A stretch of 64,000 nucleotides of DNA from Corbicula japonica (Eukaryota; Mollusca; Bivalvia; Venerida; Cyrenidae): assembly GCA_038501625.1 (NCBI GenBank), contig JAZAYU010000204.1:560001-624000 (forward strand), written 5' to 3'. This document shows positions 25,357-36,112 of this stretch, piece after piece (the stretch's first letter is position 1; each line of letters starts with the position of its first letter). The notes under the pieces are model-generated. The model ran no database searches, had not been told where the DNA came from, and was given only the letters and a program-made list of their open reading frames with translations. A program made the translations under genes and the position numbers.

Positions 25357-25788
25357 AAATGATGTCCCATCATTTCTCTACAATAAAAAAAAATCCAATG
25401 AACAAGTCGAAATCTCCCTTCCATAGGTGACAACTAGAAATGAAGGGAAAACAAATATATTCAAGTCATGAATACAAATACTCTCAGTCTATCAAATGAA
25501 CATGATCCAAGTTCACCAACTAATTCCAATCAGCTTTCCTCTGTTAAAGAAACAAAGATATTAGCTATCTGAAATCAAAACACCAAAAGCATTAATACAA
25601 AGAAAACATCCATATTGAATGATCATGAGAATGTATCAGAACGTGTCTTCACTCTCCCCCTACAAAAAAATTGTGTCCCTGCAATTATAATTCAAATAAG
25701 TTAAAATTCATAAAAACAATATCATGCTTTAAACTGAACAAGCATAACATAAAATGATAAAAACAAATCAGATCACTTTTTCTGTTCT

Positions 25789-28749
25789 TTATTTCATAAT
25801 GGCTTCACAAATTCTATGTGCAATTTCTGAAGTCAACATATTAAATACACCAGATTTAAGAAGAATGTTCAGAGCTTCTAACTTGCTATCTACTGTTCGT
25901 GTATTTAATGTTTCAGAGTCATCAGCTGACTTAGCTGTTCTTGAGTCTACAGTGATTTCATTGCAACTGTAATCCTCCAAATATTTAGGCCGCTTACTTT
26001 GCCTACCTGACCTTGTAGTAGGTATCGGGAGTCTTTCTCTCCGTTCTCTTGCCACTGGTTTTGGAGGTCTTCCTCTCCTTGTTCTTTCTGGTCTCTGTGG
26101 TATTTCTCTATTATCTCTCTCTGGCGATAACCTTGCCAAAGTATCTCCATCAATACTCTTTATCCTTGTTTCCTCATCAATATCTACTGCTATAGTTTCT
26201 TCATCTGTTGGATGAATAAACACTTCATCAGTTGTTTCATCCATGTCAATTTCATCATCATGGTCATCATGATGAACTTCCAGTTCCGCCTGTATTTCTC
26301 TCTCTTTTCTGTATGTCATGTCATTGTCAGGTTCTTCTCGACGGATGACATCTGGTTCTACATCTTCTGTATCACTTTTAGTACGTACCGACTCATCTTG
26401 AGTGGTACTGTTCCTTTCTGAATAAGTGACTTTTGTCCTTATAACTCTATTTGATCCTTCAGTATCTACTTCTGTTCTGTGATTTTCAGAATAGCGGGCG
26501 TCCCCACTGTCAACTGTCAGTCTGACAAGTTCACATTCTGAATCACTTGAATCAGCGAGCTCACTTTGTTCCGTTACTTTAACTTCTTGTCTTCTTCTCG
26601 GTTTGGGAACTGGTTTGACGTTCTGTTTGTCCTCATATTCCTCGTTAAATGATGTTACTGGCAGCAGATGGTTTCTGCGTAGGGTCTTAATCATTCCAGT
26701 TTCTGACTCTACTTTAAAAACTGGAATGTCTGGATTGGCTTGCTCTAGTACAGTGTATATATGCTCTTCAAACTTGTCTGCAATTTTGTGTTTTCCTTTG
26801 TGAGCAAGAACACGTACTAGCACTTTGTCACCCACTTCAATCTGTGCAGCCTTAGCTTTCTTGTCAAATTGGGATTTCTGTTTCAGCCTAGCCGCATCAG
26901 CATGCTGTTTCACAATGTCCTGTGTGACTTTCATCCTTTCTTTCAGGTCTTTTATATAGTCAGTGGTGTCCTGTACTGCTGTTTCCTCTGCTGACTCAAA
27001 TAATGTGTCCACAGGCAACTTAGGTTTTCGGCCGAACATAAGTTCATAAGGGGAGTATCCTGTTGATTCAGGTATTGTTGCATTATATGCAAACACAAGA
27101 GATGGCAGGTACTTTTTCCAATCAGCCTTCTGTTCTGGCTTTAAGGTTCCCAACATGCTGATAAGAGTCCGGTTCAATCGCTCTGTGGCACCATTACCCA
27201 TGGGATGATAGGGGGTAGTGCGGCTCTTCTGAATTCCCAAGATCTTGCAAAGTTCCTTAATAATGTCGCTTTCGAAATTTCCACCTTGGTCTGAATGAAT
27301 TTTTGAAGGCATGCCAAAATTGCTGATAAAATTGTTGTAAAATGCCTCAGCTGTTGTTTTTGCTGTTTGGTTTTTCGTAGGAACTGCAACTGCGTACTTC
27401 GTGAAGTGATCTGTCATAACTAAGATATTCCCATAGCCACCTTGCGATTGCTCAACAGACATGAAATCCATGCACACCATTTCAAGAGGGAAGGTAGTGG
27501 TGATGTTAACAAGTGGTGCCTTGTTTGGGTCCTTCTTTCTCATGGTACATCTTTTGCAGCCACCAATCCACTGTTCTACATCTGAAGTCATTCCTGGCCA
27601 AAAGAATCTTTCCCTGATGAGTGATATTGTTCTCTCTTTGGCTGGATGACCCACATCGTTGTGTAAGCCAAATAACACTTTTCTTTTAAATATTGATGGA
27701 AGAACTAATTGTTTTATCTCTTGTCCATTTTGTTGAAGAATTTTGTAAAGTACCCCTCTTATAATCTTAAAGTTGTCGAAATGTTTCTTCATTTGGAAGT
27801 CGAATTTGTTGAAAGGTGTTTTCTGATGTGGAAGTTTGTTGTCAATTCTAGCCCTAATCCATTTTCCTATGATAAAGTCTTCTCTTTGGGCTTTACGTAT
27901 TTCCGTAAGCTCTGTTTGTGCCATTGGTTGTCCGGCTGATTCTGTTGCTTCGATGATGTTAATTGAAGCTACTGGAAGTATCTCTATCAAAGTCTCAATA
28001 TTCACTGAGTTGCAGATGGCTTTGATAACATCATTCTCTATCTTCAAATATTCCCCATCAGTGTGTGTAACCTTATGAAATGGGTAGCGAGACATTGCAT
28101 CTGCATCTCCATTACGAAGACCTGGTCTATAGAAGATGTCAAAGTCGAATGCTGCTAATGCTGATACCCATCGTTGACCGGTTGCATCCAGCTTTGCTGA
28201 AGTTAGTACATGGGTGAGGGGGTTGTTGTCTGTAAAGACAGTAAAATGATGTCCTGTGAGATAATCACTGAATTTCTCTGTGACACTCCATTTGAGACAT
28301 AAAAATTCCAGTTTGAATGCCGGGTAATGCTGTTCTGATTTTGAGAGACTTCTACTGGCATAGGCAATTACTCTTTTGTTGTTTTCATGTACTTGATACA
28401 GAACAGCTCCTAATCCTGTATTGCAAGCATCAATGTGGAGTTCAAATGGTAAGTCAAAGTCAGGATATGCCAAAATGGGTGGTGATGTTAGAATTTCTTT
28501 CAGATGATCAAATGTCTTTTGTTCTAATTCTGTCCACTGCCAGACTTTTTCTGATTTGGAATTTTTCTTTTTGGAGGTTGGTGGTAAGAGCTCATTCAAT
28601 GGTTTGGTTATCTTACTGAAATCCTTTACAAATCTCCTATAATAACCAGCAAACGCTAAGAACGATCTCAGTTCATCTGCGTTGCTTGGTGTAGGCCAGT
28701 TCATTACTTTCTCGATTTTTTTCTGGATCAGTTTCCACTCCGTCCTCAC
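25789..28749 (-). CDS. pol: gypsy pol, third segment: end of RT, RNase H, integrase and charged tail
   Basis: This open frame of 986 codons begins in the RT thumb region and ends at the pol stop codon. RNase H is near residues 100-225 (FELHIDACNTGLGAVLY, FTDNNPL). The integrase zinc domain is near 365-410 (H-x3-H and CKRC), and the catalytic core shows D in CMDFMSV, D in KIHSDQGGNF and E in GNGATERLNR. A GPY/F-like module (GDKVLVRVLAH...LRRNHLLPV) closes the usual integrase. About 270 more residues follow, rich in acidic and arginine residues, with an AT-hook-like RRGRPPKP near residue 891. The segment is joined to the previous one by a frameshift at a run of seven Ts (28715-28722, plus strand). 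It acts as polyprotein for reverse transcription and insertion when intact. Confidence 0.9.
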   Translation of the reverse strand: MRTEWKLIQKKIEKVMNWPTPSNADELRSFLAFAGYYRRFVKDFSKITKPLNELLPPTSKKKNSKSEKVWQWTELEQKTFDHLKEILTSPPILAYPDFDLPFELHIDACNTGLGAVLYQVHENNKRVIAYASRSLSKSEQHYPAFKLEFLCLKWSVTEKFSDYLTGHHFTVFTDNNPLTHVLTSAKLDATGQRWVSALAAFDFDIFYRPGLRNGDADAMSRYPFHKVTHTDGEYLKIENDVIKAICNSVNIETLIEILPVASINIIEATESAGQPMAQTELTEIRKAQREDFIIGKWIRARIDNKLPHQKTPFNKFDFQMKKHFDNFKIIRGVLYKILQQNGQEIKQLVLPSIFKRKVLFGLHNDVGHPAKERTISLIRERFFWPGMTSDVEQWIGGCKRCTMRKKDPNKAPLVNITTTFPLEMVCMDFMSVEQSQGGYGNILVMTDHFTKYAVAVPTKNQTAKTTAEAFYNNFISNFGMPSKIHSDQGGNFESDIIKELCKILGIQKSRTTPYHPMGNGATERLNRTLISMLGTLKPEQKADWKKYLPSLVFAYNATIPESTGYSPYELMFGRKPKLPVDTLFESAEETAVQDTTDYIKDLKERMKVTQDIVKQHADAARLKQKSQFDKKAKAAQIEVGDKVLVRVLAHKGKHKIADKFEEHIYTVLEQANPDIPVFKVESETGMIKTLRRNHLLPVTSFNEEYEDKQNVKPVPKPRRRQEVKVTEQSELADSSDSECELVRLTVDSGDARYSENHRTEVDTEGSNRVIRTKVTYSERNSTTQDESVRTKSDTEDVEPDVIRREEPDNDMTYRKEREIQAELEVHHDDHDDEIDMDETTDEVFIHPTDEETIAVDIDEETRIKSIDGDTLARLSPERDNREIPQRPERTRRGRPPKPVARERRERLPIPTTRSGRQSKRPKYLEDYSCNEITVDSRTAKSADDSETLNTRTVDSKLEALNILLKSGVFNMLTSEIAHRICEAIMK

Positions 28750-28996
28750 TCACAACATGTCCCAAAAATTTGACGCGCTTTTGAAGAAAGAAGCATTTAT
28801 CGGCTGATAATTTTAATCCACATTCTTTAAGTCTGGTTAAAATAAGATCTAGACGTTGCAGATGTTGTTCAAAATTTTCCGAAAAAATAATCAAATCGTC
28901 CAAATAAATTAAGCATATGGTCATGTTGTAATCGCCTAAGCACTCTTCCATGAGGCGTTGATATGTCGCACGTGTATTCGACAAACCAAAGGGCAT
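28673..28996 (-). pseudogene. pol: gypsy pol, middle segment: RT palm with YLDD
   Basis: This short frame of 107 codons holds the RT active-site box IYLDDLIIFSE (28894-28907 for the YLDD codons) and the following LKLSADKCFFL and FLGHVVSEDG motifs. It overlaps its neighbours at both ends only because the frame changes: one base differs near 28994-28998, and one in the homopolymer at 28715-28722. The two changes compensate for each other in sum, so the downstream reading frame is regained. Confidence 0.88.
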
Positions 28997-30290
28997 TTTA
29001 CATACTCATAGAAACCGAGTGGCCCAACAGTAAATGCTGTTCTTTCTTTATGAGTGTCTTCAACCTCAACCTGGTGGTACCCTGCCTTCATATCCATTAC
29101 TGTGAACAGTTTTGCTCCTTTTAAACAATCAAAGACTTCCTCAATGCGTGGTAATGCATAAGCATCTTTAACAGTCCTTTTATTGAGCATTCTGTAGTCA
29201 ATGCACATTCGAAGTTTTCCATTTTTCTTTCTAACTAATACAATGGTAGATGCCCAGGGTGATTTGGATTTTTGTATTACACCAGATGCTAGAAGTTGCT
29301 CAAGATGTTGTCTCACTTCTTCAACCATAGTAGGTGGTATTCGCCTATGCTTCTGTTTGAATGGCACATCATCAACTAAATCTATTCGATGTTTAATTTT
29401 GTCACATGTTCCAATATCGGTGTCGTCTTTGGAAAAAATATCAATATGTTTTTGAAGAAGTTGATTTAATTGATGGTTCTGATCTTCAGTTAATGTTGAT
29501 TCTATGTGTATTTGGTCAAAGACTTTAGACTCGGTTTCTGTTTGTTCAAGTTTGTGAAATACAGCATCATCTACTTTCACTGGTTGGAGTTCACAAACAA
29601 TTGCCCTTGGTGGAATACTAACTGTCTGTGTAGATAAGTTTGAGATGTTCACAGTTATCTCTCCATTTCGTTTGTAAACATACTGTATGACTGAAGGTGT
29701 TATGTCAATCAGTGAATTAACTAGGCATTCCTCCGATTCCTGTATGAGAGCACAAGTGGGTTGATGATCCAACTCTCTATCAGTGTACGCTTTGATGTTT
29801 ACTGATGCATTTGGCTCTATGATAATGTTGCAGTGTTCTGCACTTCTTACAATGGCTATGCGATCTTTATTTCTTTTTAATTCTTTGTCTCTTAAAGCCA
29901 TACACCTGAATGCCAAATACCACGGTGTGTGTAGATTAGCTTTCTGTAGATAGGATTCACCAAAGTTGTTTTTGCAATCCATAAGAAGTTCATTAAGTAT
30001 GTTGGTTCCAATAAGTACAGGTGTCTTTTTGTTGTAAGGAGTATCTGGTGTTATTAAGAAAATGCAGGTCTGTCCATCAGTCTTTGGTACACCATCAGTT
30101 TGTAATGTTGCTTCAACATAACCAATGTATGGGAGCTTACTGCCATCAGCACATTCTACATTAAGTATGGTCTTAAGTGAATGAAGTTCCAAGTCTGCAA
30201 GATGTTGTTGGTAAAAAGCTTGACTAATGTAACTAATACAGCTACCGGTATCCAATAATGCTGTTGTTTCAATGTTGTTTATCTTAATAT
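28936..30290 (-). pseudogene. pol: gypsy pol, first segment: protease and start of RT
   Basis: The retroviral-type aspartic protease has its catalytic triad as LLDTGSC (DTG codons at 30244-30252), followed by an inserted linker and the RT fingers: HRIDLVDDVPFKQKHRRIPP, GVIQKSKSPWASTIVLVRKK, RMCIDYRMLNKRT and FTVMDMKAGYHQVE with the first catalytic Asp. Upstream it is cut off from the gag-pol junction frame by a frameshift close to a TAA at 30279-30281. Downstream it loses frame near 28994-28998. Confidence 0.88.
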
Positions 30291-30367
30291 TGTTTCAGTA
30301 GAACTGCCAATAAGTTGCGGACCATTGTTGTCTGTGCCTAAGTTTGGTCCTTGCACAGAGGCATTTG

Positions 30368-30377
30368 CTAGTTTCCC
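30368..30377 (-). promoter_or_regulatory. Putative -1 ribosomal frameshift site at the gag end
   Basis: On the minus strand the heptamer G GGA AAC (30371-30377) is in the gag frame and is followed at once by the TAG stop of gag (30368-30370). A -1 shift opens a pol frame of about 30 codons that runs toward the protease. G GGA AAC is a known slippery heptamer of retroviral gag-pro junctions. No stem-loop downstream was demonstrated. Confidence 0.7.
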
Positions 30378-31597
30378 TTGCAGTATTTTGCAATGTGTCC
30401 CTCCTGACCACATTGGTAACATTTCCTGGTGTCTACATAGGCATCGAAATTTTGTTGGTTATTTTCAGTTGTATTAGCAGGTTTGAACGTATTAGATCCT
30501 GTTGGTCTTCTAGGTCGGAATGATCCACGACCTCTATTTCCTCTTTGATTGTTTCCTCTTCCTCTAAATCCTCTACCCCTGTTAAATCCTCTATTTTACT
30601 GCCACTGATTTCCATCTGTATAAGTTTGATCTTTCTCTTCTTCTAACTTTTTAATCCTCTCATTCATTTTCTCTAGGAGCTCCTTAACTTCGGTTAATTC
30701 AGATTTTCCTTCGGGTTTGTCTGGTTTGTTAATGGCTTGACACTTTGTTGATTCACTGTCAATTTCCAAATCTTTCTCAATTCTCCTCACCTCCACTTTA
30801 AAATCATCATAGTTAGCAATTGTGTGGAACTGATACACTGAGTTATGCTTAAGTGGTTTCAACATCCCATCATAAAATATTTTCTTGAGCATATCACTTC
30901 CATGTGTGACAGCTCCTAGCTGTACTGCTTTAGCATAAATATCCTCAATTCTTGATGCATACTTGACAATTGTTTCTCCTTTCTTTTGATGACAAGCATA
31001 AAGGGTTTTCATGATTGACTCTGGTGTTTCAATATCCCCATAAATACTTTCAAACTTTTTCATCACTTCAGTGAGAGATGCATCAACACCAAGATTGGTC
31101 ATTACATTTGCTGCTTCACCTTTAGCTGAATTGCGAATAGCACGCAGTATCTCATCTTCATTAAGTTTCCCTATCAGACACTTAATATCATAGCACCATG
31201 TGTGATAATTAACCTCAACCTTGCCTGGTTCACCGAAGAATGAAGGTAGCTTAAAATAAGTCGCTGTTGTTTGAGGTGCTGAAGATGCAGATCTTAATGA
31301 TGATCTAGTTGTTCCAGATGCTGAGCCTGGTGTTGTAGTCTTGGGTGTTGGCATTGTCAATGTTGGAGGTGGAGCCAGCAATGTTGGTTTCTTTTCTTTA
31401 GTACCAAGTACTTGACTTTTCATAAATTCCACGAATTCTTCCTCACTTTCCACTTTAGGCTTCATCCTCATCTTACGCATAAGTTCAACCAACTTTTTCT
31501 CATCCTCATCAATGTCAAAAGATTCAACTTCACTTTCTCCTTCCAATTTCACTTCACCTTCTTCTAACTTCACTTCCGCTTTCTCCCCGTGAGCCAT
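30368..31597 (-). pseudogene. gag: gypsy gag, PNMA-like capsid plus CCHC knuckle, with an in-frame stop
   Basis: The ORF opens at 31597 (MAHGEKAEVKLEEGE...) and is open for 333 codons to TAA at 30596-30598, then continues in the same frame for about 75 codons to TAG at 30368. The N-terminal 80 residues are acidic. A low-complexity TTxPGSASG linker leads to a capsid core (ATYFKLPSFFGEPGKV, NYHTWCYDIKCL, YACHQKKGETIVKYASR) resembling Ty3-type and PNMA gag proteins. A short coiled coil (VKELLEKMNERIKKLEEE) precedes the stop. After the stop come an RG-rich box and a zinc knuckle, CYQCGQEGHIAKYC. The stop therefore removes the nucleic-acid-binding part. Its leaky readthrough is possible but unproven. 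Confidence 0.88.
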
Positions 31598-32024
31598 TAT
31601 GATATCAAATTAATTTCACTAATCACTTTTCACAAAAAATGTGTCACTATTACACCACACTTGATACTTCACTTTCACTATAATACTATTCACAGTACAC
31701 TTCACTTTAACTGTAACACTATTTACAGTACACTTCAGTTTCACTTTAACACTATAAACACTACACTTCACTTTGAATATAACACTATTCTCCCTTAAGA
31801 TCACTTAATTTCAACAGTGTTTTTATTCTTGCACTGAATGTTTCCTTCACTGATTTTCACAAGTGCTTCAAGTAAATTTTAATTAAATACAAGATTAATT
31901 ATATTTTAATAATTTAATTTGTTTTAAGTTCTTCAACCTAAGTAACTAGAAATTACTTTTTTTTTTAAACAAACAAATTTTAAATTCCTTAAGTAACGAA
32001 TTAAATTAATTAAAATTTTTTTGT

Positions 32025-32125
32025 TTAATTAAGTAATTAATTAAATTAATTTATTTTTAATTAAGTTATTAATTAAATTAATTTATTTTTAATTAAGTTA
32101 TTAATTAATTTATTTTAAAGTTTTA
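32025..32125. repeat. Tandem repeat, about 34-bp units
   Basis: About three copies of a unit containing ttaattaagttattaatt and aaattaatttattttt. Confidence 0.7.
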
Positions 32126-32555
32126 TTAATCAATCCTTTTTATGTTTCTTTAAAGTACAAAGTTGAGATCAAATTTCTAATCTAAGTTATATTATTGAAT
32201 ACTTTTTTTATTTAATGTTTTATTTTAATTTACTAAGTCTATATTATTTAATTTATATAAACGAATCACCTTAATGTTTAATTACTTTGTACACTTAAGT
32301 TACACTAATGAACCACCTCAATGTTTAATTCATATTTCACCTTAATGTGTGTGAGTATATCACAGTATAAGTTTAGTTTACTTAAATAACCTAAATTAAA
32401 TTAATTATTTTCAATCAATTCAACCACCTTAATTTAATACATAAATTTCAATTAATTTTTAATTTTTATTTCTTATATCTTTATCTTATTTATTTTTATT
32501 GTTGAACTAACCTATTTATTTTATTTATTTAACTTTTAAGAAGCACTTCAAATTG

Positions 32556-32636
32556 CATTCAATTCAGTTCAATTCAATTCAGTTCAATTCAATTCAGTTC
32601 AATTCAATTCAGTTCAATTGAGTTCAATTCAATTCA
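32556..32636. repeat. 15-bp tandem repeat (agttcaattcaattc)n
   Basis: Five to six near-identical 15-bp units within the gypsy leader. Confidence 0.85.
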
Positions 32637-34468
32637 CACTGCTAGTTGACTAGAATTCTATTAACGCCGCGCCATATATTCGCAAATCAAAACAACGCGA
32701 TGTATGACCCTGAATTCAAATTACAAACTTAATTTGAATTCAAATAAACACAAAGTTGATTAAATGCTTTATTTCATTTAACCAAATTCAACTACCAATG
32801 CATGTAATCTGAGAAAGAAAAATTATTTTTCTAAGTCAGATTAAATATTCACTGCCCAATAAACCAGTTGTATCACTATAATGTATTGTAATTCAATACA
32901 CCTTTTTAGTGCAAATTATACACCACCAAATCAAAATAAACCTGTAATAAATAAATACAAAGTAAATTTTTATTTTCTGCAGCTGAAAATCAAAATAACC
33001 TATTAATTAATTCAACTGTCAGCAATACACAAGGCTATGAAATCACTAAATGTCTACTTTCAATATAGCTATTTTCTGAAAATGGATGACCTAATCTACA
33101 TCACAGTTCAAAGGTTACCAAAGGTTAATGCAAGTCACATGACCTAACCTAGCCACTACAATGTTCCACCTATGACCTCAATAGAACTTTACACTACAAT
33201 CCAGCCAATGAGATTACAACAAACCACTACTATGTTTACTACTGAACTATGAATGAAATTCCAATACCTGTTTACTACACACAGAATGTACCAATTACTG
33301 TAAAATCAACCAAATTTTCAAGTATATGAAATTTTCTGTCCCAAGGTCTGCAATGCTACCAATATTAATTAAGACAGACAAGAAGAAAGATTCAAGGTAA
33401 AGGATAATTAAGTGTTAAATGCAATGCTCATGCAATTGTTAGCTAACGGTGAAGTGATTCACTTACTCTCCTACAATATTCACACTTTATATAATAAAAC
33501 TAATACACATAAATGCCTGGGTTTATGGGAAGAAAAAAAAATCTGAAATTTACAAAATGAATTCTTCTATTAACTAACTTTGTTGTTTACTTTTAAGAAA
33601 TAATAATTCTTAGATTATAATTAAGAAACAAACTTTTCTAGGCCAGATAAAATAATAGTATTTACTTTGGAAAAAAATCAAACTTTTGGAAATATATAAT
33701 AAATACTTGCTAATTTACAAAATTTATGTTCCAAATGAGATAATAACTTTATAAAATTTTGAAAACAGAAAAAAAAATTACTAGATAATGTTATAAATGC
33801 TGTAAATCAAAAATTTATGTAAAAAATCAAAAATTATCCCAGGAAAAAACAGTGAAAAGGTTAACACATTAGCAATTTGACTCACCGACTGTTGAACAGC
33901 ACTGGATCTTTATACACTTACACTATGTAAATGTTTATAGTATTATGCACTAGTCTAAATGTCTGTAAACAGTTCCGTTGATCCTTCCTGAAAACGTAAT
34001 GTCCAAGAGATCTCTCAGAAAACGTCCTTGAACAGAGCTCTGTAACGAATGCTAGCTAGCCTGAATTCCGGATAACGAACTGCAGCCTGGATCCAGTGAA
34101 ACGAATCGATCCCTGGGTACCCAAACGACGAATCTCGACCAGAATTCTCCAGAAGTCATGTGATGTATGTCACTCTCAATGGTTTCAAGTGTGACGAATA
34201 TAGTTAGTGACTGACCACACTATAAATGCTTTTAAGTGTGACCACAAAATTAATACTTTATGTGAAAAGTCACTATCTTCTCAAGTATTTAGCGTGAAGT
34301 GTATTTACTACACGTGGAATATCGTTAAACACTGTCTTCTCAAGAATAGCGAGAAGTCTATTTAAATAGATGTAAAACATTGTTAAGTCCACAACTTTTG
34401 AATATCAAAAGTTCAACACTAAACACGGAAATAAGTCCACGTGCACTAATAATCCAGATTAAAATTTT

Positions 34469-34481
34469 ACGTTGGGCGCCA
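34469..34481 (-). other. Primer-binding site of the gypsy element
   Basis: TGGCGCCCAACGT on the minus strand begins three bases after the 5' LTR end. It is complementary to the 3' end of the tRNA-Lys type used by several retroelements. Match length is 13 bases by eye. Confidence 0.7.
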
Positions 34482-35254
34482 TTTTGTAACCCTTTTGGTA
34501 TTCAGCGTTAATGGGCATAAATACACAGGTTATAGGTGATTCCAAATAACAAAAGAAAGTTCCACATTCAACTTTAATACACGTAGTCTTTTTACATACA
34601 ATCTTGAATGTACGTAGTCCAGTAATAACCGATCTGAAAAGATACATTATTACGCACCATAAATATCAGTATTAAAAACAGATTTACAAAACAATCCTTA
34701 ACAAAACAAGTCATGATATGAAACATTACACAACATTATATTATTGAAATGATCATTAATCAGATGTAAGGTTTTAACATACAACATTTTAGATATAATA
34801 TTGTGGTTCTTTGCTTATAGCCAAATGATATTTTGAATAGATAAATCTAAAACATACAAGTCTGATGATTCAGTGCTGTTCCCTTATTACTTGTGATTTA
34901 CACAACCCTATTCATTTACAATGATTACATACCTTTATCAATGTGATAAAACATCCACTGGTCTACAACCAACTGTCACACACTCCTCAAACACTCTCTG
35001 GTGCTGTGCAGTGAAAACTGAAATACCAATCACCATTTTAAGAATCATGCATGGGTTAATTAGGAAATTGGCAGCGCGCAGACCAAAGCGACAGAACCCT
35101 GAATAAGTCAGACTCGCGGAAACATATTGTGAAGAAAATTATTTGAAGATTTAGCTTTGGCCGAGTCTAACTGCTAAATCTTTTTGGTTATTTAAATTCT
35201 TTGTGTTAAATTAGTGTAGTTGAACGGTTAAGTCCGAGGTATTCCTTCAAATGG

Positions 35255-35262
35255 TATATAAG
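35255..35262 (+). promoter_or_regulatory. TATA box of the nested LTR
   Basis: TATATAAG lies about 130 bp into the LTR, and gcagtctgtttctgag follows about 25 bp downstream. The related LTR at 22754-22761 conserves it. Confidence 0.6.
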
Positions 35263-35439
35263 CAAGTGCCGTTCATTGACACGAGGCAGTCTGTTTCTGA
35301 GAGTCGAGGTGTTCACATCGTTGAATTTGGATTCAACATTGGTCTGCATTATAGGTCCAATATAGTACAACTCTGTACTAGGGCATATTGACCGGGTTGT
35401 TTCAGTGTGAAAGTATTGGTTGAAGCTAGGGTTGATTTA

Positions 35440-35735
35440 GACAGTGTCCTCAGACAATTGCTGGAAACACATGCGTTTGAGACACTTGTAAGGTAGCTTC
35501 AGAGTAAGTTTCAGGATAGGGACTTTAGATAGTATCCTCAGACAATTGCTGGAAACACATGCGTCTGAGCCACTTGTAGTTTGAGGATAGGGTTAGATAG
35601 TGACCTCAGACAATTGCTGGAAACACATGCGTCTGAGCCACTTGTAGTTTGAGGATAGGAGTTCAGGATAGGGTGTAGAATAGTGTCTTCAGACAATTGC
35701 TGGAAACACATGCGGCTGAGACACTATTGTTGAAC
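35440..35735 (+). repeat. Tandem repeats inside the nested LTR
   Basis: Four units of about 70-88 bp share cagacaattgctggaaacac followed by atgcg and ctgag.cac. The copy at 22330-22886 has about two units of different spacing. Confidence 0.8.
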
Positions 35736-36019
35736 AGAATAGGTTAGATTTTAGTGTTGAAGGTTGTTTGTTTAGGGTTTTGTTTGAATGGTGATTGTTC
35801 AAACCGTGTTGAGCATTATTTTGAAATTTGTAGTTGCTCAGGTTTGCTGTTATTATAAGAGTTCGAAACAGTATTGTGTTTCTTATTTGTTTTATTGCTC
35901 AGCTTATGCGCTGGGATTGTGCTTGAAGTTTGTGTGTGATTGTTTTGTTTCGGACTGTGATTTTTGTTTGGGTGAGCGGTTGAAACTTTAGTTTGAGATC
36001 AATTATTTGTCCAGGTGGT

Positions 36020-36112
36020 CATTGTCCTGGAGATTGTCCTCTCTACTTTTTGGCTGTGTGGGGAGGCTGTGTATGCTGGATGTGGCCATTCCTGATATGC
36101 ATATTTCATTTT
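36020..36112 (+). repeat. SINE-like repeat family, 3' end only
   Basis: ctctactttttggctgtgtg, gaggctgtgtatgctggatg and tggccattcctgatatgcat followed by T-rich tail are nearly identical to 53127-53210. It is nested in the nested LTR. Confidence 0.8.

Larger units (their letters stand above)
31598..34468 (-). other. Long AT-rich leader of the gypsy element
   Basis: About 2.9 kb lie between PBS and gag without a significant ORF. It contains short tandem arrays: CACTTCACTTT-like units of about 31 bp at 31650-31800, TTAATTAAGTTATT-like units at 32025-32125 and AGTTCAATTCAATTC units at 32556-32636. Confidence 0.75.

Noticed and set aside
31598..34468. Looked for an envelope gene or extra ORF in the gypsy leader and after pol
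   Set aside because: Neither the leader nor the short gap between the pol stop and the 3' LTR contains a signal peptide, transmembrane frame or long ORF.
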